DNA from: Thermanaeromonas sp. C210
Lineage (GTDB): Bacteria; Bacillota; DSM-521; Neomoorellales; Neomoorellaceae
Assembly: GCF_013167955.1 (NCBI RefSeq)
Contig: NZ_BLWF01000003.1
Coordinates: 372,001-436,000 of the forward strand
Direction of reading: 5' to 3'
Length of the DNA stretch: 64,000 nt
The position numbers and the translations under genes are program-made. The notes under the pieces are model-generated. The model worked only from the letters and a program-made list of their open reading frames with translations, was not told the origin of the DNA and ran no database searches. Numbering within the stretch: position 1 is the stretch's first letter; every line of letters begins with the position of its first letter. Below, piece by piece: positions 23,428-31,826 of the stretch.

Positions 23428-24876
23428 ATGTTCTCCTTGCCCACAGAAAAAGTTACGAGGGGTATCCAGTTTACCAACCACAATCTTAAGCAGGTCTTTG
23501 AGAGCCTTCTGGACGCCATCTTTGTTACCGACCCCAAAGGTAACGTTCTGGTTTCCAATTCCACTACTGCCCTGAGTTTAGGAATATCACTGGACGAGTT
23601 TATAGGGTCCAACCTCCGGGACCTGGTACACAAAGGCTATTATAATACCTCTTATGCCTTGGAGGCGGTTAAAAGGAAGAGCCCCATGGGAGGAATTCTC
23701 CGGACGAGGCTCAACCTCACTTTCTTTTCGACCAGTACACCCATCCTTGACGAAAACGGGGAAGTAAAATTTGTCCTTACTACAGGTAAATTTTTAAATT
23801 TAGACGATAAATATGTAAAAACAGAAGCCGAACTATCCGGTGGCAAAAAGGGTGTTGCGGATGTATCGGTCTGTCTGGAGGAATCCACGGCTGTCGTGGC
23901 CGAAAGCAGGGCCATGCGGGAGGTGCTCCTCAAGGCCTACAAAGTGGCCCAGACAGACACTACTGTCTTATTGATGGGCGACACGGGGACCGGCAAAGAT
24001 GTACTGGCCAGGTATATACACCGGCATAGTAAACGTTCCCGGGCACCTTTTATAACCATCAATTGTGCGGCCCTGCCCGAACACCTCGTGGAATCGGAAT
24101 TATTTGGCTACGAAAAGGGAGCCTTCACGGGAGCTAAACCGGAAGGAAAAGAAGGTTTATTTGAATGCGCCCATCAGGGCACCCTTTTTTTGGATGAGAT
24201 AGGGGAACTGCCGTTGTACCTCCAGGGAAAGCTCCTGCGGGTGATAGAAACGGGTGAGGTCCGGCGGATAGGGAGTAACCGGGCCCGGCAGGTGGACGTT
24301 AGAATTATCGCAGCCACCAATAAGGACCTCGAGGCTATGGTACAGCAGGGTACCTTCAGGGACGACCTCTACTACAGATTGAGCGTGTTTCCCCTTAAGC
24401 TGCCGCCCCTGAGGGAAAGACCCGAGGACATAGTAGCCCTCGCCTTTAACTTTCTGCAGGAATTCAATAAGAGATATGGAACCAGTTTTGAACTGGATTA
24501 CCGCGTCCTCGAGTCCCTCCTGGCCTACGACTGGCCCGGTAATGTTCGGGAACTGCGAAACGCCATAGAGCGGATGGTAATTAGTTCTTCCGTAGAGGGG
24601 CAGTGTTCTCTCCAACCGATGTGCCAATCCGGGAAGGACGAGCCCAGAGCTTACAAGTTGATCAAATTGCTGGGGCTGAGTGGGACGTTGCGGGAGGTAA
24701 GGGAAGAGGTAGAAGAACTGTATATCAGACATGTTCTGGAGGAATGCGGTGGCCGCATCGGCAAAGCTGCGGAGAAACTCGGGATATATCGGACTGTTTT
24801 GTATCGTAAACTAAAGAGTTATGATGAGCGAAGACGTTCGGGCTTCGCCAGTCCGGGCGAGGCGGTCCAGAAGTAG
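23428..24876 (+). CDS. PAS-domain sigma-54-dependent transcriptional activator
   Basis: A 482-residue enhancer-binding protein. A PAS sensor domain (about 15-125: LLDAIFVTDPKGNVLVSNST) is followed by the AAA+ domain with Walker A GDTGTGKDVLARYIH near 184, an intact sigma-54 contact loop YEKGAFTGAKPEG near 231, Walker B TLFLDEIGELP, the arginine finger region and LLAYDWPGNVRELRNAIERM. A Fis-type helix-turn-helix sits near 445-470 (GGRIGKAAEKLGIYRTVLYR). It should activate a sigma-54 promoter in response to a small molecule or redox signal. The aldehyde/alcohol genes downstream are the natural candidate targets, but no good -24/-12 site was found there. Confidence 0.93.
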   Translation: MFSLPTEKVTRGIQFTNHNLKQVFESLLDAIFVTDPKGNVLVSNSTTALSLGISLDEFIGSNLRDLVHKGYYNTSYALEAVKRKSPMGGILRTRLNLTFFSTSTPILDENGEVKFVLTTGKFLNLDDKYVKTEAELSGGKKGVADVSVCLEESTAVVAESRAMREVLLKAYKVAQTDTTVLLMGDTGTGKDVLARYIHRHSKRSRAPFITINCAALPEHLVESELFGYEKGAFTGAKPEGKEGLFECAHQGTLFLDEIGELPLYLQGKLLRVIETGEVRRIGSNRARQVDVRIIAATNKDLEAMVQQGTFRDDLYYRLSVFPLKLPPLRERPEDIVALAFNFLQEFNKRYGTSFELDYRVLESLLAYDWPGNVRELRNAIERMVISSSVEGQCSLQPMCQSGKDEPRAYKLIKLLGLSGTLREVREEVEELYIRHVLEECGGRIGKAAEKLGIYRTVLYRKLKSYDERRRSGFASPGEAVQK

Positions 24877-24886
24877 CGGGGATAAA

Positions 24887-24932
24887 GGGGCCGGGGATGG
24901 TACCGTTTATGGTACGCTCCCCGGCCCCTTTT
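24887..24932 (+). terminator. Terminator of the sigma-54 activator gene
   Basis: GGGGCCGGGG (24887-24896) pairs with CCCCGGCCCC near 24919-24928, with an inner GGTACC/GGTAC stem, then TTTT. Confidence 0.88.
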
Positions 24933-25064
24933 AGCTGATGATGTTCCGGAGGAGGTACCAACCCAAAGTAAGGAACAGGCCCGGGGATTGTTACTGTCCG
25001 TCACATAGGGAGTGGCATGAAAATTGCATAAGAAACTATTGTCCAAAAGGAGGAGACGACGAGG

Positions 25065-26033
25065 GTGGCTGGGGAGCTAGCGAGAAAACGGGCTTGGGGT
25101 GGAGTGCCGGGAAGCTGCCCTGGGGAAAGAGAAACTGGGGCCGGGAGCCGCGATTTGCCCGCCCTACAGCCGGAAGACGAGTCTGTTACCGCGGAAAGCC
25201 GAGGGGAAGTTTTTGCTCACTTAATCGCTGCTGCGCCCTATTTCTACCAGCTAATGGGAGAGAGGGGTATCCTGGGAGTTACGGATACGTCAGAGTATTT
25301 ATGGATCAAGGAACCCCAGCACCTACCCATTAGTACCGGTGTCACCCCGGGACACCCCGTCCAGGAAGGGACGGTGGCCGGGGAGGCCATCAGGACGGGG
25401 AAACGGGTTGAACGTCAGGTGACGAGGGAAACATCCCGTTTCGGGGTGGGCTACTACGGGATGGCCGTTCCGGTATTTGACCGCGGCAAAGTCGTCGGCG
25501 CCATTAACTTTATACTTCCCACCGGCATACAAGACAGGTTGCGCGAGATTTCGGCCCAGCTGGTCGACTTTTCCTCCAAGGTCCATAACGCTATGGGCGA
25601 TATTGCCGGTGCGGCTGCGGAGCTGGCCACTTCGGCGGCCGAAATGACCGAGTACTCCACCGAGCTGCAGGAGGGAATGAAAGTTTTGGAGGAAGTAATC
25701 AGGCTGGTACGCGATGTAGCCGACAAAACCCACTTGCTCAGCTTGAATGCCGCGATAGAGGCTGCCAGGGCTGCCGAACACGGCCGGGGTTTTGGGGTGG
25801 TAGCCGTGGAAGTGCGTAAGCTGGCCGAAAGGGTTAAGCAGAGCGTCATCCAGATGGAGAGCAGGATCAAGCACATGACCAGCATAATGGAGGGTATAGT
25901 TGAAAGGGTTGGAAACTTGAACGCCATGAGTCAGAACCAAGCCGCTGCTTCAGAAGAGATAAACACCATGGTAGCCATCCTTAATCAGGCGGCAAAGGAG
26001 ATAGATGAGGTGGCCAAAAAAGGCTGCTTTTAA
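25065..26033 (+). CDS. Soluble methyl-accepting chemotaxis-type signalling protein
   Basis: A 322-residue protein without membrane segments. After a Gly/Arg/Glu-rich N-terminus, residues about 48-165 form a sensor-like domain (VFAHLIAAAPYFYQLMGERG; GYYGMAVPVFDRGKVVGAIN, PAS/GAF-like). The C-terminal half is the MCP signalling hairpin with the invariant tip LLSLNAAIEAARAAEHGRGF and VVAVEVRKLAERV. It probably talks to a CheA/CheW array or regulates another cytoplasmic partner. GTG 25065 follows AGGAGGAGACGACGAGG. Its place ahead of alcohol and aldehyde genes suggests sensing of a related metabolite, which is inference. Confidence 0.85.
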   Translation: MAGELARKRAWGGVPGSCPGERETGAGSRDLPALQPEDESVTAESRGEVFAHLIAAAPYFYQLMGERGILGVTDTSEYLWIKEPQHLPISTGVTPGHPVQEGTVAGEAIRTGKRVERQVTRETSRFGVGYYGMAVPVFDRGKVVGAINFILPTGIQDRLREISAQLVDFSSKVHNAMGDIAGAAAELATSAAEMTEYSTELQEGMKVLEEVIRLVRDVADKTHLLSLNAAIEAARAAEHGRGFGVVAVEVRKLAERVKQSVIQMESRIKHMTSIMEGIVERVGNLNAMSQNQAAASEEINTMVAILNQAAKEIDEVAKKGCF

Positions 26034-26323
26034 GAACAGCACCTTAAGTTTAGGTGCGCCGAGCCCCAGGACAGGAGGCTTTAGAAGAGGGCGCAAGGAA
26101 GGGAGGGATGGGGCAGGGCAGCGTTGCCACACCTAGTGGATGCTGAACGTGCGGGGACAGCGGAAAAACCCGGGGACCTAGAAGGCTGAAGGAGGTAGCC
26201 GGCAAGGGAAGGGGAGGTGGGTGGAGCGATAATTTCACGTTGGGCGGTTTGAAAACTATAAGAATTGCTCTATCTTGCAGGAATCCCCGATTTCTTACAC
26301 TTCAATAATGAGGGGGAAACGCC
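26034..26323 (+). other. Purine-rich intergenic region, no gene recognised
   Basis: About 290 bases of very purine-rich plus-strand sequence (GGGAGGGATGGGGCAGGGCAG, GGGAAGGGGAGGTGGGTGGAG) ahead of the C_GCAxxG_C_C gene. A partial sigma-54-like element near 26263-26278 (TTGCTC...TTGCA) has incorrect spacing. No terminator or known RNA seen. Confidence 0.35.
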
Positions 26324-26923
26324 GTGAGCAGTGATACCAAGGTAGCGGTGAGCGGCGTAGAAGGAGCAGCTGGGCAGTACATACAAGGAACAGGTTTAGC
26401 AGTACCGCCTCTGCCCTGGCCTTATAAAAAGCTTGACCCTGAAGTAGTACGCAGGAGGGGATATGAACTCTGTTTTAACAATGACAACTGTATGTACGGG
26501 AGCGCTGCTGCCCTGCTGCTAACCCTGCAGGAAACGGTCGGCTTCCCCTTTACATGCATCCCGGCGGACATGTTTCGTTACGGCGCCGGCGGAGTCGTGG
26601 GGTGGGGTACGGTGTGCGGAGCCATCAACGGTTCGGGGGCCATAATTGCCCTGGTTTGTAAGGAATACTTTGAAGTCATCAGGGAGCTCATGGCCTGGTA
26701 TGCCACCTATCCGTTCCCCAGCGATAAGCATGGGGCCTACTGCAGATTCGAATCGAAGGTTAAGACCATAGCCTATTCCCCCCTCTGTAGCGATTCTTTA
26801 TTCAAGTGGGGAGCCGAAGCAAAAGAAAGTATTCGCTCAGACATACAGAAGGACCGTTGCGCCAAGGTTGTGGGCGATACCGCAGCCAGGGCTGTTGAGA
26901 TGCTAAACGCCCGGTTAGGATAA
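26324..26923 (+). CDS. C_GCAxxG_C_C family redox-type protein
   Basis: A 199-residue protein with the spaced cysteine pattern of the C_GCAxxG_C_C family: ELCFNNDNCMYGSAAALL, GFPFTCIPADMFRYGAGGVV, GTVCGAINGSGAIIAL, then later Cys at AYCRFESK, PLCSDSLF and DRCAKVV. Such proteins are believed to bind a cofactor or act in redox transfer and often occur with oxidoreductases. There is no signal peptide. GTG 26324 follows GAGGGGGAAACGCC. It is followed 106 bases later by the alcohol dehydrogenase gene and may belong to the same unit. Confidence 0.75.
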   Translation: MSSDTKVAVSGVEGAAGQYIQGTGLAVPPLPWPYKKLDPEVVRRRGYELCFNNDNCMYGSAAALLLTLQETVGFPFTCIPADMFRYGAGGVVGWGTVCGAINGSGAIIALVCKEYFEVIRELMAWYATYPFPSDKHGAYCRFESKVKTIAYSPLCSDSLFKWGAEAKESIRSDIQKDRCAKVVGDTAARAVEMLNARLG

Positions 26924-27029
26924 GGGGATCTAAGTTTTTGAGTTGTTTAAGACGCCGGAGTGGGGGCGCCGCTGCGCACCCTTCTAAGGAAATTAAGGAA
27001 ATTAATTATTTAAGAAGGAGGTATCTACT

Positions 27030-28178
27030 ATGGTATCTTACATCACCCGTACGTCGCCGATTTTGTTCGGCGTAGGCGCTATTGAACAGATCGGTGAGAG
27101 GGTAAAAGGGCTGGGCTGCAAGAAGGTCATGCTGGTCACGGATGCCGGGTTGAAGAGCGCCGGCGTGACAGACGAGGTAGTGAAGCACTTGACCTCGGCC
27201 GGGCTGGGAGTAGTTCAATACGATAAGGTCCCCTCTGACCCGCCGGATTATGCTATTGAGGAGTGCGCGTCCATAGCTAGGGCAGAAGGAGTGGACGGGG
27301 TCGTAGGAGTGGGAGGCGGTAGCGTCCTGGACGCGGCCAAGGCCGTGAATGTGCTCCTCACCAATCCACCGCCCATTACTGCTTACTACGGGGTTAATGT
27401 AGGCAAGAACCCGGGCAAAGTGCTGGTCCTGGCCCCCACAACATCGGGTACCGGCAGCGAAGCCACCGCTATTTCGGTGGTTAGCGATAGCCGTACCAGT
27501 AAAAAGAGCGGGGTAATCGGGCACTACTGTACGGCTACCCTGGCTATAGTGGATCCCGCCCTCACCATAAAACTGCCGCCTGCCCTCACCGCCGGTACGG
27601 GCATGGACGCCTTTTCCCATGCGGCCGAGGCCCTCACTTCCGGCCTTGCCAACCCCATATCCGATATATTGGCCGAGCGGGCCATCCAGCTCATTACCAG
27701 ATACCTCCCCATCGCCGTGGAGAACGGCTCCGACATAACGGCCAGAACTAATATGTCCCTGGCCTCGCTGATTGCGGGTATTGCCTTTAACGACGCCTTG
27801 CCTCACTTCGGCCATGCCATAGCCCACACCATGGGGGGCCACTTCCACGTCCACCACGGCACGGCTTGCGCCCTCGCCATCGGCCCGGTCATCGCCCATG
27901 TCGCGTCCCTGGTACCCGATAAAGTGAGGATTATCGGCCGAGCCATGGGGCTGGACTTAAGGGACGATATGCCGGTCGAAGAGCTCGGACAAGAGGTGGC
28001 AGCTGCCATCAAGTCCTTCGCCGCTAAGGTGGGCATTACCGGGCTTAAACAGCTGAACCTTGACAAGTCGGCCTTGGAGGGCATTGCCGCCGATGTACCC
28101 ACGGATGACTGCGCGAACTTCGGCCCCGAAAAGATGACCGTAGAGATTGCCGCCAAGCTGCTGCGAGCAATGGAATAG
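27030..28178 (+). CDS. Iron-containing alcohol dehydrogenase
   Basis: A 382-residue group III alcohol dehydrogenase of standard length. It has the NAD(P) segment GVGGGSVLDAAKAVNVLL and LVLAPTTSGTGSEATAISVV, and the metal ligands in AGTGMDAFSHAAEAL and LPHFGHAIAHTMGGHFHVHH (Asp plus three His). It oxidises primary alcohols or reduces aldehydes. AGAAGGAGG precedes ATG 27030. The aldehyde:ferredoxin oxidoreductase gene follows, so alcohol to aldehyde to acid is a plausible sequence. Confidence 0.95.
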   Translation: MVSYITRTSPILFGVGAIEQIGERVKGLGCKKVMLVTDAGLKSAGVTDEVVKHLTSAGLGVVQYDKVPSDPPDYAIEECASIARAEGVDGVVGVGGGSVLDAAKAVNVLLTNPPPITAYYGVNVGKNPGKVLVLAPTTSGTGSEATAISVVSDSRTSKKSGVIGHYCTATLAIVDPALTIKLPPALTAGTGMDAFSHAAEALTSGLANPISDILAERAIQLITRYLPIAVENGSDITARTNMSLASLIAGIAFNDALPHFGHAIAHTMGGHFHVHHGTACALAIGPVIAHVASLVPDKVRIIGRAMGLDLRDDMPVEELGQEVAAAIKSFAAKVGITGLKQLNLDKSALEGIAADVPTDDCANFGPEKMTVEIAAKLLRAME

Positions 28179-28241
28179 GTCCTCATGAAGTGAAGAGAAG
28201 TGAGCGGAGAACAGATACGGGCATGTGAGGAGGGTTAAATA

Positions 28242-30140
28242 GTGGTAACGCTTAAGGGCGGATATACAGGCAAAATTCTCAGAGTAAACCTGACCAGGAA
28301 GGAGACGAGGGTGGAAGAGCTCGATCCAAACCTGGCTGCCGCCTTTATAGGCGGAGCCGGGTTGGGGATCAAGCTCCTCTACGACGCTCTGCCTGCAGGA
28401 GTAGACCCTTTGAGCCCGGAGAACGTGCTGATCTTTGCGCCGGGTCCAATGACGGGGACCGATGCGCCGTGTGCCAGCCGCATGGCCGTCGTTGCGCGTT
28501 CACCCCTAACGGGCGGGCTGGCCGTGGCCTTGAGCGCCGGTCATTTCCCGGCCGAGCTCAAATTTGCCGGCTTTGACGCCGTCATAATTGAGGGTAAGGC
28601 CGAGAAGCCGGTGTACCTTTACATCAAAGACGGTGAAGTGCAGTTCCGGAGTGCCGAACGGCTCTGGGGCATGATGACCACCGACACGCAGCTGTTTATC
28701 AAAGAGGAAGTAGGGGATCACAATACTCGGGTAGCCTGCATAGGGCCTGCCGGCGAAAAGCTCTGCCGTATTGCATGTATTATCAACGAGCGGCGGGCTG
28801 CCGGCAGGAAGGGTGTCGGAGCCGTGATGGGTAGCAAGAACTTGAAGGCCATTGCGGTCCGCGGTAGCGGCAAAGTCAAAGTGGACGACCCCCAATCCTT
28901 CTCGTCCGTCTTGAGGGATATGCACAAGCTCATGCGGGATGACCCGGCCCTTTACCCCGGTTTGTCCAAGGTCGGCACCTCCGCAGCCGTTGATGTAACT
29001 TCGGCCATGGGCATCTGGTCGGCCAAAAACTGGATGGATACCGGGGTTTTTAGTCCCGTCGACAAACTGGGAAGCCAGGCCCTGGACCAGTTTACCATCC
29101 GGCGTAATCCCTGCTACCGGTGCCCTGTGGGCTGTAGCCAGGTAAGGCTTGCAAGGAGCGGCCGGTATGCGGGGGTGCTGAGCGAAGGCCCTGAGTTTGA
29201 AACTATATACTCCCTCGGTACCAATGTGGGCGTGGATGATCCCTTTGCAGTCATCGCCGGTGACCGGCTCTGCGATGAGTACGGCCTGGATTCCATATCT
29301 GCCGGTGTCACCATAGGTATGGCCCTGGAGCTTTGCGAGCGGGGGATACTGAGCCGGGAAGAAGTCGATGGCCTGGAACTCCGCTTTGGCAACGCCCAGG
29401 CCGTGCTGGACCTCATCGTTAAGATGGCCAATCGCGATGGATTTGGCGATGTTCTGGCCGACGGGTCCCGCCTGGCCGCCCAGCGTATCGGCCGGGGTGC
29501 CGAGAGGTACGCCATGCACATTAAGGGGCTGGAGCTACCGGCCTATGACATCCGGGGAGCCAAGGCCCATGGACTGAATTATATCACTTCGTACACAGGA
29601 GCCGACCATAACCGCGGCTACGCCTTCCAGGAAATCTTCGGAGTCCCCGTCCCCGAGCCGGTGGATCGGCTGGCCGTAGAAGGGAAAGGCAAACTGTGTA
29701 AGTGGAACCAGGACTTTTCGGCGGCCTGTTTCGACTCCCCGCCTTTCTGCAATTTCCTCAACTCGGTTCTAGGACCTGAGGGCCCGAGGATTGTAGCCGG
29801 CCTGTTGAATGCTGCTTCCGGGCTGAGCCTATCTCCTGAAGACATCTGGAAGGCGGGCGAAAGGATAATGAACCTGGCCCGGGTCTTCCTCGCCCGGGAG
29901 GGCTTTAGCCGGGCCGACGACACGCTGCCGCCAAGGCTTATGGAGGAACCCATAAAGAGCGGGGGTTCGGCCGGTCAGCTCATTTCCCGCGAAGACCTCG
30001 ACAAGATGCTGGACGAGTACTATGAAGCCCGGGGTTGGGATAAGGAAACGGGGCTGCCCACCAAGGAGAAACTGGTAGAGCTGGGCCTGGAATACACGGC
30101 GGAAGCCGTGGAAAAGGCCAGGACCGCCCTCAGGAAGTAA
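28242..30140 (+). CDS. aor: Tungsten-type aldehyde:ferredoxin oxidoreductase
   Basis: A 632-residue enzyme of standard length that interconverts aldehydes and carboxylic acids with ferredoxin. N-terminal domain: GYTGKILRVNLTRKETRVEE and LIFAPGPMTGTDAPCASRMA; AGRKGVGAVMGSKNLKAIAV binds the pterin. The 4Fe-4S cluster motif is CYRCPVGC, with the fourth Cys probably near residue 494. Its best-known relatives hold tungsten as a bis-pterin complex; a molybdenum form cannot be excluded. GTG 28242 follows AGGAGG. With the alcohol dehydrogenase it could couple alcohol oxidation to ferredoxin reduction, or run in reverse to make alcohols from acids. Confidence 0.95.
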   Translation: MVTLKGGYTGKILRVNLTRKETRVEELDPNLAAAFIGGAGLGIKLLYDALPAGVDPLSPENVLIFAPGPMTGTDAPCASRMAVVARSPLTGGLAVALSAGHFPAELKFAGFDAVIIEGKAEKPVYLYIKDGEVQFRSAERLWGMMTTDTQLFIKEEVGDHNTRVACIGPAGEKLCRIACIINERRAAGRKGVGAVMGSKNLKAIAVRGSGKVKVDDPQSFSSVLRDMHKLMRDDPALYPGLSKVGTSAAVDVTSAMGIWSAKNWMDTGVFSPVDKLGSQALDQFTIRRNPCYRCPVGCSQVRLARSGRYAGVLSEGPEFETIYSLGTNVGVDDPFAVIAGDRLCDEYGLDSISAGVTIGMALELCERGILSREEVDGLELRFGNAQAVLDLIVKMANRDGFGDVLADGSRLAAQRIGRGAERYAMHIKGLELPAYDIRGAKAHGLNYITSYTGADHNRGYAFQEIFGVPVPEPVDRLAVEGKGKLCKWNQDFSAACFDSPPFCNFLNSVLGPEGPRIVAGLLNAASGLSLSPEDIWKAGERIMNLARVFLAREGFSRADDTLPPRLMEEPIKSGGSAGQLISREDLDKMLDEYYEARGWDKETGLPTKEKLVELGLEYTAEAVEKARTALRK

Positions 30141-30346
30141 TCTTAGCCGGCCGGCGGGCAGGGAGGGGGGCCTTCCGGGCAGGGCGATAGAGGACCGCCA
30201 TGTCTGTCCTCCTCCCCCATGGGTTGCAAGAGCCGCGGTCCGCCAGAAAAGGGTGAGCACCCGGGAGGCGGGCCGCGGACCAACCTGAGGTAGGAAGGAA
30301 AACCTTGCCTAAGGCAGGGGATTAAATGCGGAAAGGAGTGACTGTT

Positions 30347-31537
30347 ATGCAACAGTCCCAAAGCCGGGTAAAGCTGGCCATCATGAGTATCGGAATATTG
30401 ATGATGGGTGTAATGGCCATTGCCAGCGGGCTGTCGGTGATTGCTGCGCGCTTTCCCGAGGTTTCCCAGACCTCCATCCAGCTGCTGATAACCCTTCCGT
30501 GCGTTGTCATTATCGTGGTTACTCCCATAGTAGGCAAGCTACAGGAATATATTTCCATGAAGACCCTGGTCCTACTCGGTATAATATGCTTTCTGGCAGG
30601 AGGGGTGTTGCCTGCTTTCCTCACGTCTTTTTCCTTGATACTCGTTTGCCGGGCTATCCTCGGTATCGGCGTAGGTACGGTACAGGTGCTGGCCCCGGCG
30701 TTGGTTGCAGCCTCCTTTGAGGGGGATGAGCGCTCCAACGTAATGGGCCAGCTGACCTCGGCGCAAATGATAGGCTGTGCCATTATGGTGTTTGTGAGCG
30801 GCTACCTGGCTATGATGGGATGGAACATTACCTTCTATGTTCACCTCATCGCCCTCATTTCGTTGATTTGTGCTGCGGCTTTCTTGCCTCCTATTAAGCC
30901 CATGAAGTCGGGGGCTACCAAGAGCGAGCCAGCAGAGAAAGTGGAATTAACGCCAGCGGCCTATGGGTGGGCGGTTACCATGCTGGTGTTCTTTATAAGC
31001 GGATTGATTCTGGCAACTTACCTGGCCTTTCTGGTGACCGACCACAACCTGGGAACCGCAGCCGACGCCGGGCAGGCCACCATGATTTTTGCCATCGGCG
31101 GCTTCCTGATGGGCCTGGTGTATGGCAAACTGGCCCAGTTCGCCCGCAACGCCAGCCTCGCCGTGGGGCTGTTTATGGGCGTGATTGCCTACCTTATCAT
31201 AGCCTTTGCCCCCAACATCTTTTTGGTTCACTTAGGAAGCCTGATATACGGTTTCTCGGTGACTACGGTTTTTGCCAGCATTATGGTGGGAACCTCCATG
31301 TCGGTTAAACCGGTGGCGGTGCCCCTGGCCACCTCCATTGTGGTGGCCGGACAGAACCTTGGTTCTTTCTTGTGCCCCTACATTATAACTCCCTTATCCG
31401 CTTTGATGAGTTCTGACATAAATATGTACGCCTTCATCACCGGGGCCATATGGTTGGGGATAATGGGCGTTCTCGCCCTTATTTGGGGTATGGCCAAGAA
31501 CGCCAGAGAGGCGGCCTCTTCCAAGATAAGCGCTTAG
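30347..31537 (+). CDS. MFS transporter
   Basis: A protein of about 396 residues with twelve predicted membrane segments and the MFS loop ISMKTLVLLGIICFLAGGVL followed by LILVCRAILGIGVGTVQVL; a polar central loop (KPMKSGATKSEPAEKVEL) separates the two halves. ATG 30347 has AAAGGAG at good spacing; ATG 30326 is the alternative. The substrate is unknown, but the position after the aldehyde oxidoreductase suggests a carboxylate or related compound. Confidence 0.85.
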   Translation: MQQSQSRVKLAIMSIGILMMGVMAIASGLSVIAARFPEVSQTSIQLLITLPCVVIIVVTPIVGKLQEYISMKTLVLLGIICFLAGGVLPAFLTSFSLILVCRAILGIGVGTVQVLAPALVAASFEGDERSNVMGQLTSAQMIGCAIMVFVSGYLAMMGWNITFYVHLIALISLICAAAFLPPIKPMKSGATKSEPAEKVELTPAAYGWAVTMLVFFISGLILATYLAFLVTDHNLGTAADAGQATMIFAIGGFLMGLVYGKLAQFARNASLAVGLFMGVIAYLIIAFAPNIFLVHLGSLIYGFSVTTVFASIMVGTSMSVKPVAVPLATSIVVAGQNLGSFLCPYIITPLSALMSSDINMYAFITGAIWLGIMGVLALIWGMAKNAREAASSKISA

Positions 31538-31578
31538 AGATCAGGAAAAGGTCCAGGACTAGAAAGCGGGTGTAATCT

Positions 31579-31651
31579 GAGGCCGGTGGGATGACAGCCT
31601 CGCCCCCACAACCGGGCGGATAGTCGCGGGAAAGCCTGGGGGTGGGGCCTC
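31579..31651 (+). other. Possible structured RNA between the MFS and CoA-transferase genes
   Basis: GAGGCC (31579-31584) pairs with GGCCTC (31646-31651), enclosing about 60 bases with further GC-rich pairing (GGTGGG with CCCCCAC). It does not match a riboswitch I can name. It may be a 3' structure of the transporter mRNA or part of a leader of the next operon. Confidence 0.3.
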
Positions 31652-31678
31652 CCTGAGGGGTTTATTGCAGCACATAAG

Positions 31679-31706
31679 GGTGCCGCCCACGCGGCACCTC
31701 TTTCTT
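31679..31706 (+). terminator. Terminator upstream of the CoA-transferase operon
   Basis: GGTGCCGC (31679-31686), loop CCAC, GCGGCACC (31691-31698), then TCTTTCTT. About 120 bases remain before the next start. Confidence 0.7.
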
Positions 31707-31826
31707 AGGGGTAAAACGCTGGATATATCTACCTGGGCGAAGACGATTTCCTGCTTTGGCCCCCCATGCCGGGCCTTTAAGTGGTTCGGGCCAGGAGACG
31801 CAATTCATAAGGGGAGGAGACGGACT

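Noticed and set aside
26263-26278. Sigma-54 promoter before the C_GCAxxG_C_C gene (TTGCTC...TTGCA)
   Set aside because: The -24 part lacks GG, and the distance to the -12 GC is one base short; sigma-54 spacing is strict.
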